Translations under genes and position numbers: made by a program
Notes under the pieces: model-generated
Database searches by the model: none
What the model was told of the DNA's origin: nothing
Seen by the model: only the letters and a program-made list of their open reading frames with translations
Shown here: one piece after another, positions 8,402 through 17,038 of the stretch
Position numbering within the stretch: position 1 is the first letter of the stretch
Layout: every line of letters begins with the position of its first letter
Assembly (NCBI GenBank): GCA_038212215.1
Contig: JBBQUT010000004.1
Span: forward strand, 62,001 to 126,000
Source: JALZAI01 sp038212215
Lineage (GTDB): Bacteria; Actinomycetota; Actinomycetes; Mycobacteriales; Jatrophihabitantaceae
Length of the DNA stretch: 64,000 nucleotides
Direction of reading: 5' to 3'

Positions 8402-8775
8402 GGGTGCCGTTCGAGTACGCGGTGCTTCGCGTAGTACCCCGCATCGAGCGCGGTGAGGTGATGAACGCCGGTGTGCTCGTCTATTGCCGCGACGCCGACT
8501 TCCTCGGCGAAGCCGTGCATCTGGACATCGAGCGGTTGCACGCGCTCGACCCGGCCGCGGACGTCGCCGCAATCACCGCAGCGCTCGGCGCCGCCGCCGA
8601 CACCTGCGCCGGGCAGGGACCTTCCGGCACCGAAGACATCGGACGGCGCTTTCGCTGGCTCACGGCCCCGCGCAGCACGGTCGTCCAACCCGGACCCGTG
8701 CACACCGGGTTGAGCGAAGATCCCACGGCCGAGCCGAATCGGCTGCTCACCCTGCTGGTGCTGCGGCTCAACTGA
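8398..8775 (+). CDS. DUF3037 domain protein
   Basis: A small 125-residue protein with the DUF3037 pattern: FEYAVLRVVPRIERGEVMNAGVLVYC at the N-terminus and a C-terminal RFRWLTAPRSTVVQPGPVHTGL segment. The function of the family is unknown. Its ATG overlaps the kinase stop codon (ATGA), and this two-gene arrangement recurs in many bacteria, so the proteins probably act together. Its last codons run into a 23-bp tandem repeat shared with the 3' end of ddl. Confidence 0.8.
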   Translation: MRVPFEYAVLRVVPRIERGEVMNAGVLVYCRDADFLGEAVHLDIERLHALDPAADVAAITAALGAAADTCAGQGPSGTEDIGRRFRWLTAPRSTVVQPGPVHTGLSEDPTAEPNRLLTLLVLRLN

Positions 8776-8865
8776 GTCAGACAGCGCCCCGGCGCGGAGT
8801 CAGACAGCGCCCGGGCGCGGAGTCAGATAGCGCCCCGGCGCGGAGTCAGACAGCGCCCCGGCGCA
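8775..8865. repeat. 23-bp tandem repeat, four copies
   Basis: Units begin at 8775, 8798, 8821 and 8844, each starting AGTCAGACAGCGCCCCGGCG with one or two substitutions. The last unit contains the stop codon and final codons of ddl on the other strand (RRGAV-stop). The first lies at the end of the DUF3037 gene. Each unit carries a short GCGCC/GGCGC dyad. The array most likely arose by slippage at the ddl 3' end. Confidence 0.9.
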
Positions 8866-9928
8866 ATGCGGACTGGATGAGCCGGTCGACCAACGCCGGG
8901 TACGGCACCCCCGACGCCGCCCACACCTTTGGGAACATCGAGATCGGCGTGAACCCAGGCAACGTATTCACCTCGTTGACCACGACCCGCTCGTCCGGCG
9001 TGATGAAGAAGTCGACGCGCGCGAGGCCGGCGCAGTCCAGCGCGGTGAACGCGCGGCGCGCAGCGCTCTGCACCCGGGCCGTGACATCGGGAGGCAGGTC
9101 GGCGGGTACGTCGAACTCGCATGCGTCATCGAGGTATTTTGCCTCGAAGTCGTACCAGTCGTGGCCTCGCACCAGGCGGATCTCAGCGACGACGCTCGCC
9201 TCTGCCGAACCCGAGCCGTCGACGGATTCGAGGACGCCGCATTCGACCTCGCGGCCCGCGACCCCGGCCTCGACAATCACCTTGGTGTCATGTTCGAAAG
9301 CGACATCGAGAGCGTCAGGCAAGTCGGCCCAGTCGCGCACCTTGGTGATGCCGACGCTGGACCCCGCACGCGCGGGTTTGACGAATACCGGCAGGCCGAG
9401 CTCGTGCAGGTCGATCGCGGAAACCTCGGCCCGGCGCCGGATCACCCGATACGAGCCGACGTCCAGACCGTCGGCATGCAGCAGTTTCTTGGTGAACTCC
9501 TTATCCATCGCCGCCGCGCTCGCGAAGACCCCCGGCCCGACATAGGGCAGGCCGGCCATCTCGAACAGACCTTGGATGGTGCCGTCCTCGCCGTAACGCC
9601 CGTGCAGCACGGGGAACACCACGTCGACGAACTCCAGCGCCTGCACGCCGGCCCCTGGATCGACGGTGACCAAACCCTTCGCGGTCGGGTCGGCCGGCAG
9701 CACTACCGCGCTGCCGGCGCCCACCTCGGGCACGGTGCGCGCGCTGATTCGCATCTGCGTGGGATCACCGTCGGTGATCACCCAGGCGCCGGACCGGGTG
9801 ATGCCCACCGGCACAACCTCGTACTTTCGCGGGTCGAGCGCGGCGATCACGCTGCCCGCAGAGACCACCGAGATGCCGTGCTCGTTGCTGCGCCCGCCGT
9901 AAATGACCGCGACCCGTATCCGTCCCAC
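8846..9928 (-). CDS. ddl: D-alanine--D-alanine ligase
   Basis: Makes the D-Ala-D-Ala dipeptide of peptidoglycan with ATP, in the cytoplasm. The 360-residue protein has the Ddl N-terminal signature RVAVIYGGRSNEHGISVVSA, the HGRYGEDGTIQG loop, LPVFVKPARAGSSVGITKV of the ATP-grasp fold, and the metal-binding VNEVNTLPGFTPISMFP. GTG at 9928 is chosen as the start: it leaves two residues before the conserved strand and a 23-base gap to gpsA. A long upstream extension in frame lies inside gpsA and has no family match. Its stop codon lies within the 23-bp repeat array. Confidence 0.93.
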   Translation of the reverse strand: MGRIRVAVIYGGRSNEHGISVVSAGSVIAALDPRKYEVVPVGITRSGAWVITDGDPTQMRISARTVPEVGAGSAVVLPADPTAKGLVTVDPGAGVQALEFVDVVFPVLHGRYGEDGTIQGLFEMAGLPYVGPGVFASAAAMDKEFTKKLLHADGLDVGSYRVIRRRAEVSAIDLHELGLPVFVKPARAGSSVGITKVRDWADLPDALDVAFEHDTKVIVEAGVAGREVECGVLESVDGSGSAEASVVAEIRLVRGHDWYDFEAKYLDDACEFDVPADLPPDVTARVQSAARRAFTALDCAGLARVDFFITPDERVVVNEVNTLPGFTPISMFPKVWAASGVPYPALVDRLIQSALRRGAV

Positions 9929-9951
9929 GGACGCCGACCCTACCGAGGCGC

Positions 9952-10953
9952 TCAGCGGCCTTCGCTCTTCGTCGAGCGCGACATGAGCCTTTCCGCCATT
10001 CCTCGCGGTGACATCCCGGCGAAGCAGACGGCCTCGACCGCCTCGGTGATCGGGACGTCGACACTGTGCCGGCGGGCGAGGTCGAGCACCGACCGGCACG
10101 ACTTCACCCCCTCGACCACCTGCCCGTGCGTCGCTTCCTGGGCCAGCTCCAGGGTGTCGCCAAGGCCTAGCCGCTCACCGAAGCTCCGGTTGCGCGACAG
10201 CGGCGACGAACAGGTCGCGACCAGATCGCCGAGGCCGGCGAGACCCGCGAAGGTCATCGGGTCGGCTCCGAGCTGGATCCCCAGCCGCGCCGTCTCGGCC
10301 AGCCCGCGGGTGATCAGCGACGCCACCGAGTTGTCCCCCATGCCCATCCCCTGAGCGATCCCGCAGGCGAGCGCGATCACATTCTTGATCGCGCCGCCCA
10401 GCTCGCAACCGACCACATCGGTGTTGGTGTACGGGCGGAAGTACCCGGTGGCGCACGCCCGCTGGACCAACTCGGCACGCTGCTGGTCGACGCAGGCGAT
10501 GACGGTCGCGGTCGGCTGCCCCTCGGCGATCTCATGGGCCAAGTTGGGGCCGGACACGACCGCCAGCCGCTCGGTCGGCGCCGACGTCACCTCGGCAATC
10601 ACCTCTGTCATCCGCTTAGTGGTGCCCAGCTCGACACCCTTCATCAGGCTGACGAGCACGGCCGCGGATGGCAGCAACGCCGTCCAATGTTCAAGATTCG
10701 CTCGCAACGACTGCGCCGGGATCGCGATCGCGACCAGCTCCGCACCCTCCAGTGCTGCCGCCGCATCGTGGGTCACCCGCAGTGCCGCCGGCAGCTCGAT
10801 GCCGGGCAGGTAGTCGGAGTTCTCGTGCTGGCGATCGATGCGCCGGGCCAGGTCCGGACGCCGCGCCCAGAGCGTCACGTCCGTCCCTGCGTCGCACAAC
10901 ACCTTCGCGAACGTCGTTCCCCAGGTACCGGCGCCGAGCACCGCCGCCTTCAC
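9952..10953 (-). CDS. gpsA: Glycerol-3-phosphate dehydrogenase [NAD(P)+]
   Basis: Reduces dihydroxyacetone phosphate to sn-glycerol-3-phosphate, the backbone for phospholipids. The 333-residue protein begins with the Rossmann motif AAVLGAGTWGTTFAKVL. It contains SLMKGVELGT, VVSGPNLAHEIAEGQPT and the catalytic-lysine segment ELGGAIKNVIALACGIAQGMGMGDN. The GTG start overlaps the plsC stop (GTGA). With plsC it supplies and acylates glycerol phosphate, so the pair forms a phospholipid unit directly upstream of ddl. Confidence 0.95.
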   Translation of the reverse strand: MKAAVLGAGTWGTTFAKVLCDAGTDVTLWARRPDLARRIDRQHENSDYLPGIELPAALRVTHDAAAALEGAELVAIAIPAQSLRANLEHWTALLPSAAVLVSLMKGVELGTTKRMTEVIAEVTSAPTERLAVVSGPNLAHEIAEGQPTATVIACVDQQRAELVQRACATGYFRPYTNTDVVGCELGGAIKNVIALACGIAQGMGMGDNSVASLITRGLAETARLGIQLGADPMTFAGLAGLGDLVATCSSPLSRNRSFGERLGLGDTLELAQEATHGQVVEGVKSCRSVLDLARRHSVDVPITEAVEAVCFAGMSPRGMAERLMSRSTKSEGR

Positions 10954-11726
10954 GCGACGTCCATCGGCGTCTCGCCTGCCCGCCGCCAGCGAAACAGCTC
11001 GCCGGTCGGCTCGGGCAGCCCGCGTAGTTCGGCGACGTCATGGCGCAACCGTTTGACGATCACGTCAGAGGCCGCGCGCAGCGTCGCGCCGCTCGGTGCG
11101 CCGTCGCCGTGGAATGCCGATAGATCGATCGGCTCGCCTACCGACAGCTCGTGGCGAGGACGCGGAAACAGGCGGATGTACCTGCGGTACAGGTCGATGC
11201 GCGCCTGCACCCCCCACTGCGCAACCGGGATGACCGGGACCTCGGGGGCGAGCAGGGCGAGGCGGGCCGCACCGGTCTTGCCCTGCATCGGCCAACCGTC
11301 CGGGTCGCGGGTCACCGTGCCCTCCGGGTGCAGCACGATCATCCCGCCCGCGGCCAACGCCTCGAGTGCCGAGGCGAAGGACTGGTGGGCGTCGACGGTC
11401 GCGCGCTTCACCGGGATGTGGCCCATGCCGCGCATCGCTGCGCCGACGGCGAACACGTCGAAGATGGTGTCTTTCGCAAGAAACCGCGGCCGCCGCGCAC
11501 CGTCGATGATCATCTTGGCGACGAGGAACGGGTCGGCGTGTGAGACGTGGTTGACCACGACGATCGCCGGGCCATGCTGCGGCAGCAGATCGAGGTGGCG
11601 GTACCGCGTGCGAATGAGCAACGAAAACGGCAGGTAGAGGACGGCCATGACCAGCGCCCAAGTCGGCCCGAGCTTCTCGCCGCGGCGCGGACCCCACAGC
11701 CTGCGCAGTTTCGCCGTCCCCGGCAC
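10950..11726 (-). CDS. plsC: 1-acyl-sn-glycerol-3-phosphate acyltransferase family protein
   Basis: Transfers an acyl chain to lysophosphatidic acid, giving phosphatidic acid at the membrane. The 258-residue protein has the four PlsC blocks: NHVSHADP (NHx4D catalytic), FLAKDTIFD, MIVLHPEGTVTRD (EGT) and VPVIPVAQWG. A hydrophobic stretch near residues 22-38 (TWALVMAVLYLPFSLLI) probably anchors it. The GTG start is divergent from fbiD. It overlaps gpsA by four bases, suggesting co-translation. Confidence 0.9.
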   Translation of the reverse strand: MPGTAKLRRLWGPRRGEKLGPTWALVMAVLYLPFSLLIRTRYRHLDLLPQHGPAIVVVNHVSHADPFLVAKMIIDGARRPRFLAKDTIFDVFAVGAAMRGMGHIPVKRATVDAHQSFASALEALAAGGMIVLHPEGTVTRDPDGWPMQGKTGAARLALLAPEVPVIPVAQWGVQARIDLYRRYIRLFPRPRHELSVGEPIDLSAFHGDGAPSGATLRAASDVIVKRLRHDVAELRGLPEPTGELFRWRRAGETPMDVA

Positions 11727-11888
11727 GGCGCCCCCTCTTGTCCCTCATCCGGGGTGAGTCTGCCGCATCCGGGGCGATCATGGGTGCTACCTGCGGCCTG
11801 ATCGTGGTGACCATTACCGTTGAGGCGCCCAACCTGGAAGGACACCACGCCGCGTGCACGCACTGACGCACGACACCTGCCGCTCACC

Positions 11889-12509
11889 ATGCCCGGACCA
11901 GCGATGATCGCCTGGACGGTCCTGGTGCCACTGAAGGCGTTGCCCGCAGCCAAGAGCCGGCTCGCGGCGAGCGTCCCCGCGCACTGGCATCCAGAACTGG
12001 TTGCCGCCATTCGTGCCGACACGCTGCGGGCTGTCGACGCGGCAACGGCGGTTGCGCGCGTGCTGATCGTCGCCGACGTCGAAGGCGTGGCCGAGGGCGC
12101 GCTCGTTCAGTCGTCGCCGGGGCTCAACGGCGCGCTGCGCGATGGAGCCGAGTTCGCCCGGCAGCACTGGGCAGCCGACGGCGTGGCGGCCCTGGTGGGC
12201 GACCTGCCCGCGTTGCACGGTGAGGACCTGGACGCCGCACTTGCCGCCGCCGCCACGCACCTGCGCGCCTACGTCGCCGACGCGACAGGTGCCGGCACCA
12301 CACTGCTCACCGCCGCACCAGGGGTGGTGCTGAACCCGCGTTTCGGCGCCGGGTCGGCGAGGCGGCACGCGCAGCACTGCGTGCCGCTCGATGCGGCCGC
12401 GGGGCTGCGCAACGACGTCGATTCGGCGGCAGACCTGGCTGCGGCGATGACGCTCGGTGTCGGGCCGGCAACCAGCGCCCTTTCCCTTCGCTTCAAGCTG
12501 CCGGCGTAA
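11889..12509 (+). CDS. fbiD: 2-phospho-L-lactate / phosphoenolpyruvate guanylyltransferase (F420 synthesis)
   Basis: CofC/FbiD nucleotidyltransferase that activates a three-carbon phospho-acid with GTP for coenzyme F420 synthesis. In mycobacteria the substrate is phosphoenolpyruvate. The sequence shows TVLVPLKALPAAKSRLA near the N-terminus, ALVGDLPAL (metal-binding GDLP) and NPRFGAGSARRHA toward the C-terminus, in 206 residues. The ATG at 11889 is chosen; ATG at 11904 is an alternative that still keeps the first conserved strand. It follows the conserved actinobacterial order plsC-gpsA (divergent) and ppk. Confidence 0.88.
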   Translation: MPGPAMIAWTVLVPLKALPAAKSRLAASVPAHWHPELVAAIRADTLRAVDAATAVARVLIVADVEGVAEGALVQSSPGLNGALRDGAEFARQHWAADGVAALVGDLPALHGEDLDAALAAAATHLRAYVADATGAGTTLLTAAPGVVLNPRFGAGSARRHAQHCVPLDAAAGLRNDVDSAADLAAAMTLGVGPATSALSLRFKLPA

Positions 12510-12625
12510 GAGAAGGCCCCGCGTCCCCCCTGGCATCGAACTCCGGTCGCAACGGCGGGTAAGCGCTTGTCGTCCGAGCCCACCGAGTGTTTTGCTGTTC
12601 ACCGAAGCGCGGCATGATGAGGGGC

Positions 12626-14743
12626 ATGACCGAAGCGCTGATCGAAGCTGCCGACACGGTCCCGGAAGACGATCTGGCTCCGCAGCCGCAAGAGGCCGTC
12701 GATCTTCCCGCCGGTCGCTTCAGCAACCGGGAATTGTCCTGGCTCGCGTTCAACGAACGTGTTCTCGCCCTCGCCGAGGATGACCGGCAACCGCTGCTCG
12801 AGCGCGTGAAATACCTCGCAATCTTTGCGAGCAATCTCGACGAGTTCTACATGGTGCGGATCGCCGGGCTCAAGCGACGGGCCGACATGGGTCTGCAGGT
12901 GCCCTCGGCCGACGGGCTGTCCCCGCGCGAGGTGCTCGCCGCTCTCGGCTCGCGCACCGCCGAACTGGTCGAGCGGCACGCGCTGTGCTTCCGCGACGTC
13001 ATCGTCCCGGCACTCGAGAACGAAGGCATCCACATCCGCCGTTGGGACGCCCTGGACGAGGAGGAGAAGCAGCGCCTCGGGGAGTACTTCCGCAGCAAGG
13101 TGTTCCCGGTGCTCACGCCGCTGGCCGTCGATCCAGCGCACCCGTTCCCCTATATCTCCGGGCTGTCGCTCAATCTCGCCGTCCTCGTGCGGGAGAAATC
13201 CGGCGGCGCGGAACTGTTTGCTCGGGTGAAGGTGCCCAATAACGTTCCGCGCTTCGTCGTGGTGTCCTCGTCGTCGGTCGAATCCGAGTACCTGCCACTT
13301 GAAGACCTGATTGCCGAGCACCTGGCGATGCTGTTCCCGGGCATGGATGTCGTCGAGCACCACGTGTTCCGGGTGACCCGTAACGCCGACTTCGAGGTCG
13401 AGGAGGATCGCGACGAGGACCTGCTGCAGGCCCTCGAACGCGAGCTGATGCGCCGCCGCTTCGGGCCCGCCGTGCGGCTCGAGGTCACCGACGACATCGA
13501 CGACGAGGTCGTCGAACTGCTCACCAGCGAGATCGACGTCGACGTCGAGGACGTCCAGCATGTTCCTGGTCTGCTGGATCTCAGCTCGCTGTGGCAGGTG
13601 TACGACATCGACCGGCCCGCCCTCAAGGACAAGGCGTTCGTGCCGGCAACGCACCTGCGCTTTGCCGAGGGGGAGACGCCGAAGTCGGTGTTCGCGACTC
13701 TGCGCGACGGCGACGTGCTTGTCCATCACCCCTACGAGTCGTTCGCGACGAGCGTGCAGCGCTTCATCGAGCAGGCCGCCGCGGACCCGAACGTCCTTGC
13801 CATCAAGCAAACGCTCTATCGGACGTCCGGTGACTCGCCGATCGTCGATGCGCTGATCGACGCAGCGCAGGCAGGCAAGCAGGTAGTAGCCCTGGTCGAG
13901 ATCAAGGCACGCTTCGACGAGCAGGCCAACATCAAGTGGGCCAGGGCGTTGGAGCGGGCCGGCTGCCACGTCGTGTACGGGGTGGTCGGGCTGAAGACCC
14001 ACTGCAAGACCGCGCTGGTGGTGCGTCAGGAAGGTAGCCAGATTCGCCGCTACGCTCACGTCGGCACGGGCAATTACAATCCCAAGACCGCGCGGCTGTA
14101 CGAGGATCTAGGCCTGTTCACCGCCGACGACGCCGTGTGCGCCGACATCACCGACCTGTTCAACGTCCTCACCGGCTACTCGCGTCAGACCGAATATCGC
14201 TCGCTGCTGGTGGCACCGCAAGGCCTTCGCTCGGGGCTGATCGCGCGCATCGAGCGCGAGGTCGAGCACGCCCGCGCCGGGCGTCCCGCAAAAATTCAGT
14301 TCAAGACGAACCACCTCGTCGACGAGCAGACGATCGATGCGCTGTATCGCGCCTCTCGCGAGGGCGTGCAGGTGCAACTGCTGGTGCGGACGTTCTGCAC
14401 GATCCGCTCCGGCATCGAGGGATTGTCGGAGAACATCACGACCCGCTCGATCCTCGGCCGTTTCCTGGAGCATTCCCGGGTGTACTACTTCGGCAACGAC
14501 GGCGACTCCGAGTACTGGATCGGCTCCGCCGATCTGATGCACCGCAACCTCGACCGCCGCGTCGAGGTGCTCTGCCAGGTTTCGGACGAGCACGCTCGCA
14601 CCAGCCTGCGCGAGTCGCTCGACCTGGCCTTCGCGCCGGAGACTGCCGGGTGGACCATGCAACCGGACGGAAGCTGGGAACGCTCGGGTACACGCGACTA
14701 TCAAGAGCGGTTGATGCGCCGCCTCGCCGACCGCGGCGCATAG
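12626..14743 (+). CDS. ppk: Polyphosphate kinase 1
   Basis: Reversibly transfers the gamma-phosphate of ATP to inorganic polyphosphate, through a phosphohistidine. About 705 residues. The N-terminal domain starts with RFSNRELSWLAFNERVL and YLAIFASNLDEFYMVR. The catalytic core contains VVGLKTHCKTALVVR (the autophosphorylated His), YAHVGTGNYNPKTARLYEDLGLF, and a second His domain at IGSADLMHRNLDRRVEVL. ATG at 12626 with GAGGGG just upstream is preferred over ATGs at 12614 and 12587. The stop lies three bases before mutT1, so the two form an operon. Confidence 0.95.
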   Translation: MTEALIEAADTVPEDDLAPQPQEAVDLPAGRFSNRELSWLAFNERVLALAEDDRQPLLERVKYLAIFASNLDEFYMVRIAGLKRRADMGLQVPSADGLSPREVLAALGSRTAELVERHALCFRDVIVPALENEGIHIRRWDALDEEEKQRLGEYFRSKVFPVLTPLAVDPAHPFPYISGLSLNLAVLVREKSGGAELFARVKVPNNVPRFVVVSSSSVESEYLPLEDLIAEHLAMLFPGMDVVEHHVFRVTRNADFEVEEDRDEDLLQALERELMRRRFGPAVRLEVTDDIDDEVVELLTSEIDVDVEDVQHVPGLLDLSSLWQVYDIDRPALKDKAFVPATHLRFAEGETPKSVFATLRDGDVLVHHPYESFATSVQRFIEQAAADPNVLAIKQTLYRTSGDSPIVDALIDAAQAGKQVVALVEIKARFDEQANIKWARALERAGCHVVYGVVGLKTHCKTALVVRQEGSQIRRYAHVGTGNYNPKTARLYEDLGLFTADDAVCADITDLFNVLTGYSRQTEYRSLLVAPQGLRSGLIARIEREVEHARAGRPAKIQFKTNHLVDEQTIDALYRASREGVQVQLLVRTFCTIRSGIEGLSENITTRSILGRFLEHSRVYYFGNDGDSEYWIGSADLMHRNLDRRVEVLCQVSDEHARTSLRESLDLAFAPETAGWTMQPDGSWERSGTRDYQERLMRRLADRGA

Positions 14744-14746
14744 CGC

Positions 14747-15619
14747 ATGTCGTCCTCGCGGACCGTCCTGGCCGCTGGCGGCGTGGTGTGGCGCCGCCGC
14801 GGCGGGGACGTCGAGGTTGCCCTCGTGCATCGGCCGCGTTATGACGACTGGACGTTGCCGAAGGGCAAGCTCTGGGAGGGCGAGTCCGAACTCGCTGCGG
14901 CGGTGCGTGAGGTGTACGAGGAGGTCGGCGCGAGGGTCGCGGTGTCGCGGCGCATCGCAACGGTGCGGTACCCGCTCGGCGACGGCACGCGCAAGAAGGT
15001 CACCTATTGGGCGATGCGCTATACCGGCGGGGAGTTCGTGCCCAGTGACGAGGTCGATGACCTCGAATGGGTGTTACTGACCAAGGCGCGCAAGTGGGTC
15101 AGCTACGACGCCGACCGCAGCGTCCTTCGCGATTTCGCGAGCGTGCCCGTGCCGGACGCCGTGCTGGTCCTGGTGCGACACGCCAAGGCGGGCAAGCGGG
15201 GTCGCTGGAGCGGCGAGGACTTGCTGCGCCCGCTCGACGCGAACGGCGTTGCGCAGGCGGCGCAACTGGCTGAACTGCTCGCCTACTTCGGCCCGCAACG
15301 CATCTGCTCAGCGGATCCGGTTCGGTGTGTGCAGACGGTCGAACCGCTCGCGGCGGCGATCAAAATACCGGTGCACGTCGATTCTGTCTTCGGCGACGCG
15401 TCGTTCGAGGCCAATCCCGCAGCGTCGCACACCGCCTTGCTCGCCCTCGCCAAACCCGGCGCGGTGACTGTCGTGTGCAGCCAGGGCACCACGATCCCTA
15501 CGGTGATCGATCGCCTCGACGCCGGCGTTGAATCGTCCGATACCCGCAAGGGCGCCTGGTGGGTGTTGACCTTGACCGATGGGGATGTCGTCACCGCTGA
15601 TCACTACGAAGCGCCGTGA
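14747..15619 (+). CDS. mutT1: MutT1-type Nudix hydrolase with histidine phosphatase domain
   Basis: A two-domain 290-residue nucleotide sanitiser. The N-terminal Nudix box spans residues 40-62 (GKLWEGESELAAAVREVYEE plus VGA). The C-terminal histidine phosphatase domain begins near residue 138 with LVLVRHAKAGK, Arg144-His145 being the catalytic pair. In mycobacteria MutT1 hydrolyses 8-oxo-dGTP products and diadenosine polyphosphates. The ATG follows ppk by three bases, which links polyphosphate and nucleotide metabolism in one operon, as in M. tuberculosis. Confidence 0.92.
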   Translation: MSSSRTVLAAGGVVWRRRGGDVEVALVHRPRYDDWTLPKGKLWEGESELAAAVREVYEEVGARVAVSRRIATVRYPLGDGTRKKVTYWAMRYTGGEFVPSDEVDDLEWVLLTKARKWVSYDADRSVLRDFASVPVPDAVLVLVRHAKAGKRGRWSGEDLLRPLDANGVAQAAQLAELLAYFGPQRICSADPVRCVQTVEPLAAAIKIPVHVDSVFGDASFEANPAASHTALLALAKPGAVTVVCSQGTTIPTVIDRLDAGVESSDTRKGAWWVLTLTDGDVVTADHYEAP

Positions 15620-15635
15620 CGTTTCGAGCCGTAAC

Positions 15636-15689
15636 TCTCCCCGCGGGTGACCGGGTCGCGGTGCGGAAACCGGTCACCCGTCGGGGAGA
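15636..15689. terminator. Long hairpin between convergent mutT1 and hup
   Basis: The arms 15636-15654 and 15670-15689 form a 10-bp inner stem (GGGTGACCGG with CCGGTCACCC) and a 7-bp outer stem (TCTCCCC with GGGGAGA), separated by a small internal loop. The terminal loop is 15 bases. It lies midway between two convergent stops, so it can end transcription from both sides. Confidence 0.75.
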
Positions 15690-15707
15690 ACTTCGTCAAA
15701 GTGAACG

Positions 15708-16226
15708 CTAGCGCGCCTTTTTCGCCGCAGCCTTCTTCGTGGCCGGGGCCTTGGTCGCGGTGGTCTTCGTCGCGGCGCTCTTCGTGACGGTGCTCTTTGC
15801 CGCTGCCCTCTTTGCGGGCGCCTTCGCAGCCTTCTTCGCAGGCGCCTTCGCGGCCGCCGCCTTCGCCGCGCTCGCCTTGGCAGGGGCAGCCTTCTTCGTG
15901 GCAGCAGCCTTTTTCGCCGGGGCCTTGGCAACCTTGGCGATCTTGCGAGCGCCGCTCGTGATGTCCTTGAATTCCGCACCCGGACGGAAGGCCGGCACCT
16001 GCGTCTTCTTCACCTTCACCGGAGCACCGGTGGCGGGGTTACGCGCAATGCGCGGCGCCCGCTCGCGCTTCTCGAACACTCCGAAACCCGTGAGCGAGAC
16101 CTTCTCGCCCTTTGCGATTGCGGCGTACACGGTGTGGATTACGGCGTCGAGCGCCTCCGCCGCACGCTTCTTGTCGTTGTCGAGACGCTCGGCGAGCCTC
16201 TCTACGAACTGCGACTTGTTGGGCAC
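15708..16226 (-). CDS. hup: HU-type nucleoid protein with Lys/Ala/Pro-rich tail
   Basis: Histone-like DNA-binding protein of 172 residues. Residues 1-90 are a standard HU fold (NKSQFVERLAERL, VSLTGFGVFEKRERAPRIARNP with the Pro at the beta-arm tip, then VPAFRPGAEFKD). The remaining 80 residues are a basic tail of PAKK, AAKK and TKSA-type repeats, like HupB of mycobacteria and HupS of Streptomyces. GTG at 16226 is the start because AGGAGG lies four bases upstream. Tail repeat number is expected to vary between strains. Confidence 0.94.
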   Translation of the reverse strand: MPNKSQFVERLAERLDNDKKRAAEALDAVIHTVYAAIAKGEKVSLTGFGVFEKRERAPRIARNPATGAPVKVKKTQVPAFRPGAEFKDITSGARKIAKVAKAPAKKAAATKKAAPAKASAAKAAAAKAPAKKAAKAPAKRAAAKSTVTKSAATKTTATKAPATKKAAAKKAR

Positions 16227-16384
16227 TGGTCCTCCTGGGACGAGTCGGTGTCGACCACAGCGGTCTCTATCTGACTCGAACGCTAGGACGTCCAGCGCGC
16301 AGGAACAACGCAATCCGCTGGTGTCGCAGGACTTTTCTCAAACGGGTGTTACCTGCCGGCGAAGCTCGGATACTGACTTTTCGG

Positions 16385-16415
16385 GAGTTTCCCCTTACGC
16401 GATAAGGGAAAACTC
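16385..16415 (-). terminator. Terminator hairpin after leuD
   Basis: Five bases after the leuD stop codon on the minus strand, GAGTTTTCCCTTA and TAAGGGGAAACTC form a 13-bp stem with one G-T wobble and the 5-base loop TCGCG. It closes the leuC-leuD operon before the hup promoter region. No T-run follows. Confidence 0.7.
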
Positions 16416-16419
16416 GTCA

Positions 16420-17013
16420 TCAGACTGTCACCGTGGGTAACCAGGGCAGTCTAGCCTTTTCGTATGCCGTGACGGCATCGGTGTGCCGCAAGGTGATTGC
16501 GATGTCGTCCAGTCCTTCCATGAGACGCCACCGGGTGTAGTCGTCGAGCGCGAAATCGTGCACCTCGCCGCTCCATCGCACCTGTCGCTGCACGACGTCA
16601 ACGGTCACTTCGGTCGACGGATCGTCTTCGATGTCGTCCCACAACCGCTGCACGATCTTCTCCGACAGCAGGACTGTCAGCAGTCCGGACTTGAGCGAGT
16701 TGCCGCGGAAGATGTCACCGAACCGCGGCGCGATGATCACCTTGAAGCCGTAGTCCAGTAGCGCCCACACAGCGTGCTCGCGCGAGGATCCGGTTCCGAA
16801 ATCCGGTCCGGCGACCAGGATCGTCGCACCGTCGTACTGCTTCTGATTCAAGACGAAGCCGGCTTCGTTGGCGCGCCAAGCGCTGAACAGACCGTCCTCG
16901 AATCCGGTGCGCGTGATCCGCTTCAGGTACACGGCAGGGATGATCTGATCGGTGTCGACGTTGCTGCGACGCAGCGGGACCGCCGTGCCGGTATGCACAC
17001 TGAACTTGTCCAC
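16420..17013 (-). CDS. leuD: 3-isopropylmalate dehydratase small subunit
   Basis: Swivel-domain subunit of isopropylmalate isomerase, the second step of leucine synthesis, working with LeuC. The 197-residue protein has the hallmarks LRRSNVDTDQIIPAVYLKRI, GPDFGTGSSREHAVWAL (substrate-binding GxGSSREHA) and FGDIFRGNSLKSGLL. GTG at 17013 with AAGGAGC upstream is the start. It follows leuC after a 25-base gap. Confidence 0.96.
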   Translation of the reverse strand: MDKFSVHTGTAVPLRRSNVDTDQIIPAVYLKRITRTGFEDGLFSAWRANEAGFVLNQKQYDGATILVAGPDFGTGSSREHAVWALLDYGFKVIIAPRFGDIFRGNSLKSGLLTVLLSEKIVQRLWDDIEDDPSTEVTVDVVQRQVRWSGEVHDFALDDYTRWRLMEGLDDIAITLRHTDAVTAYEKARLPWLPTVTV

Positions 17014-17038
17014 GGGTGCTCCTTGTCTCGATTCTGGT

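Noticed and set aside
15708..15960. Low-complexity repeats as a non-coding repeat array
   Set aside because: They encode the Lys/Ala/Pro tail of the HU protein in frame.
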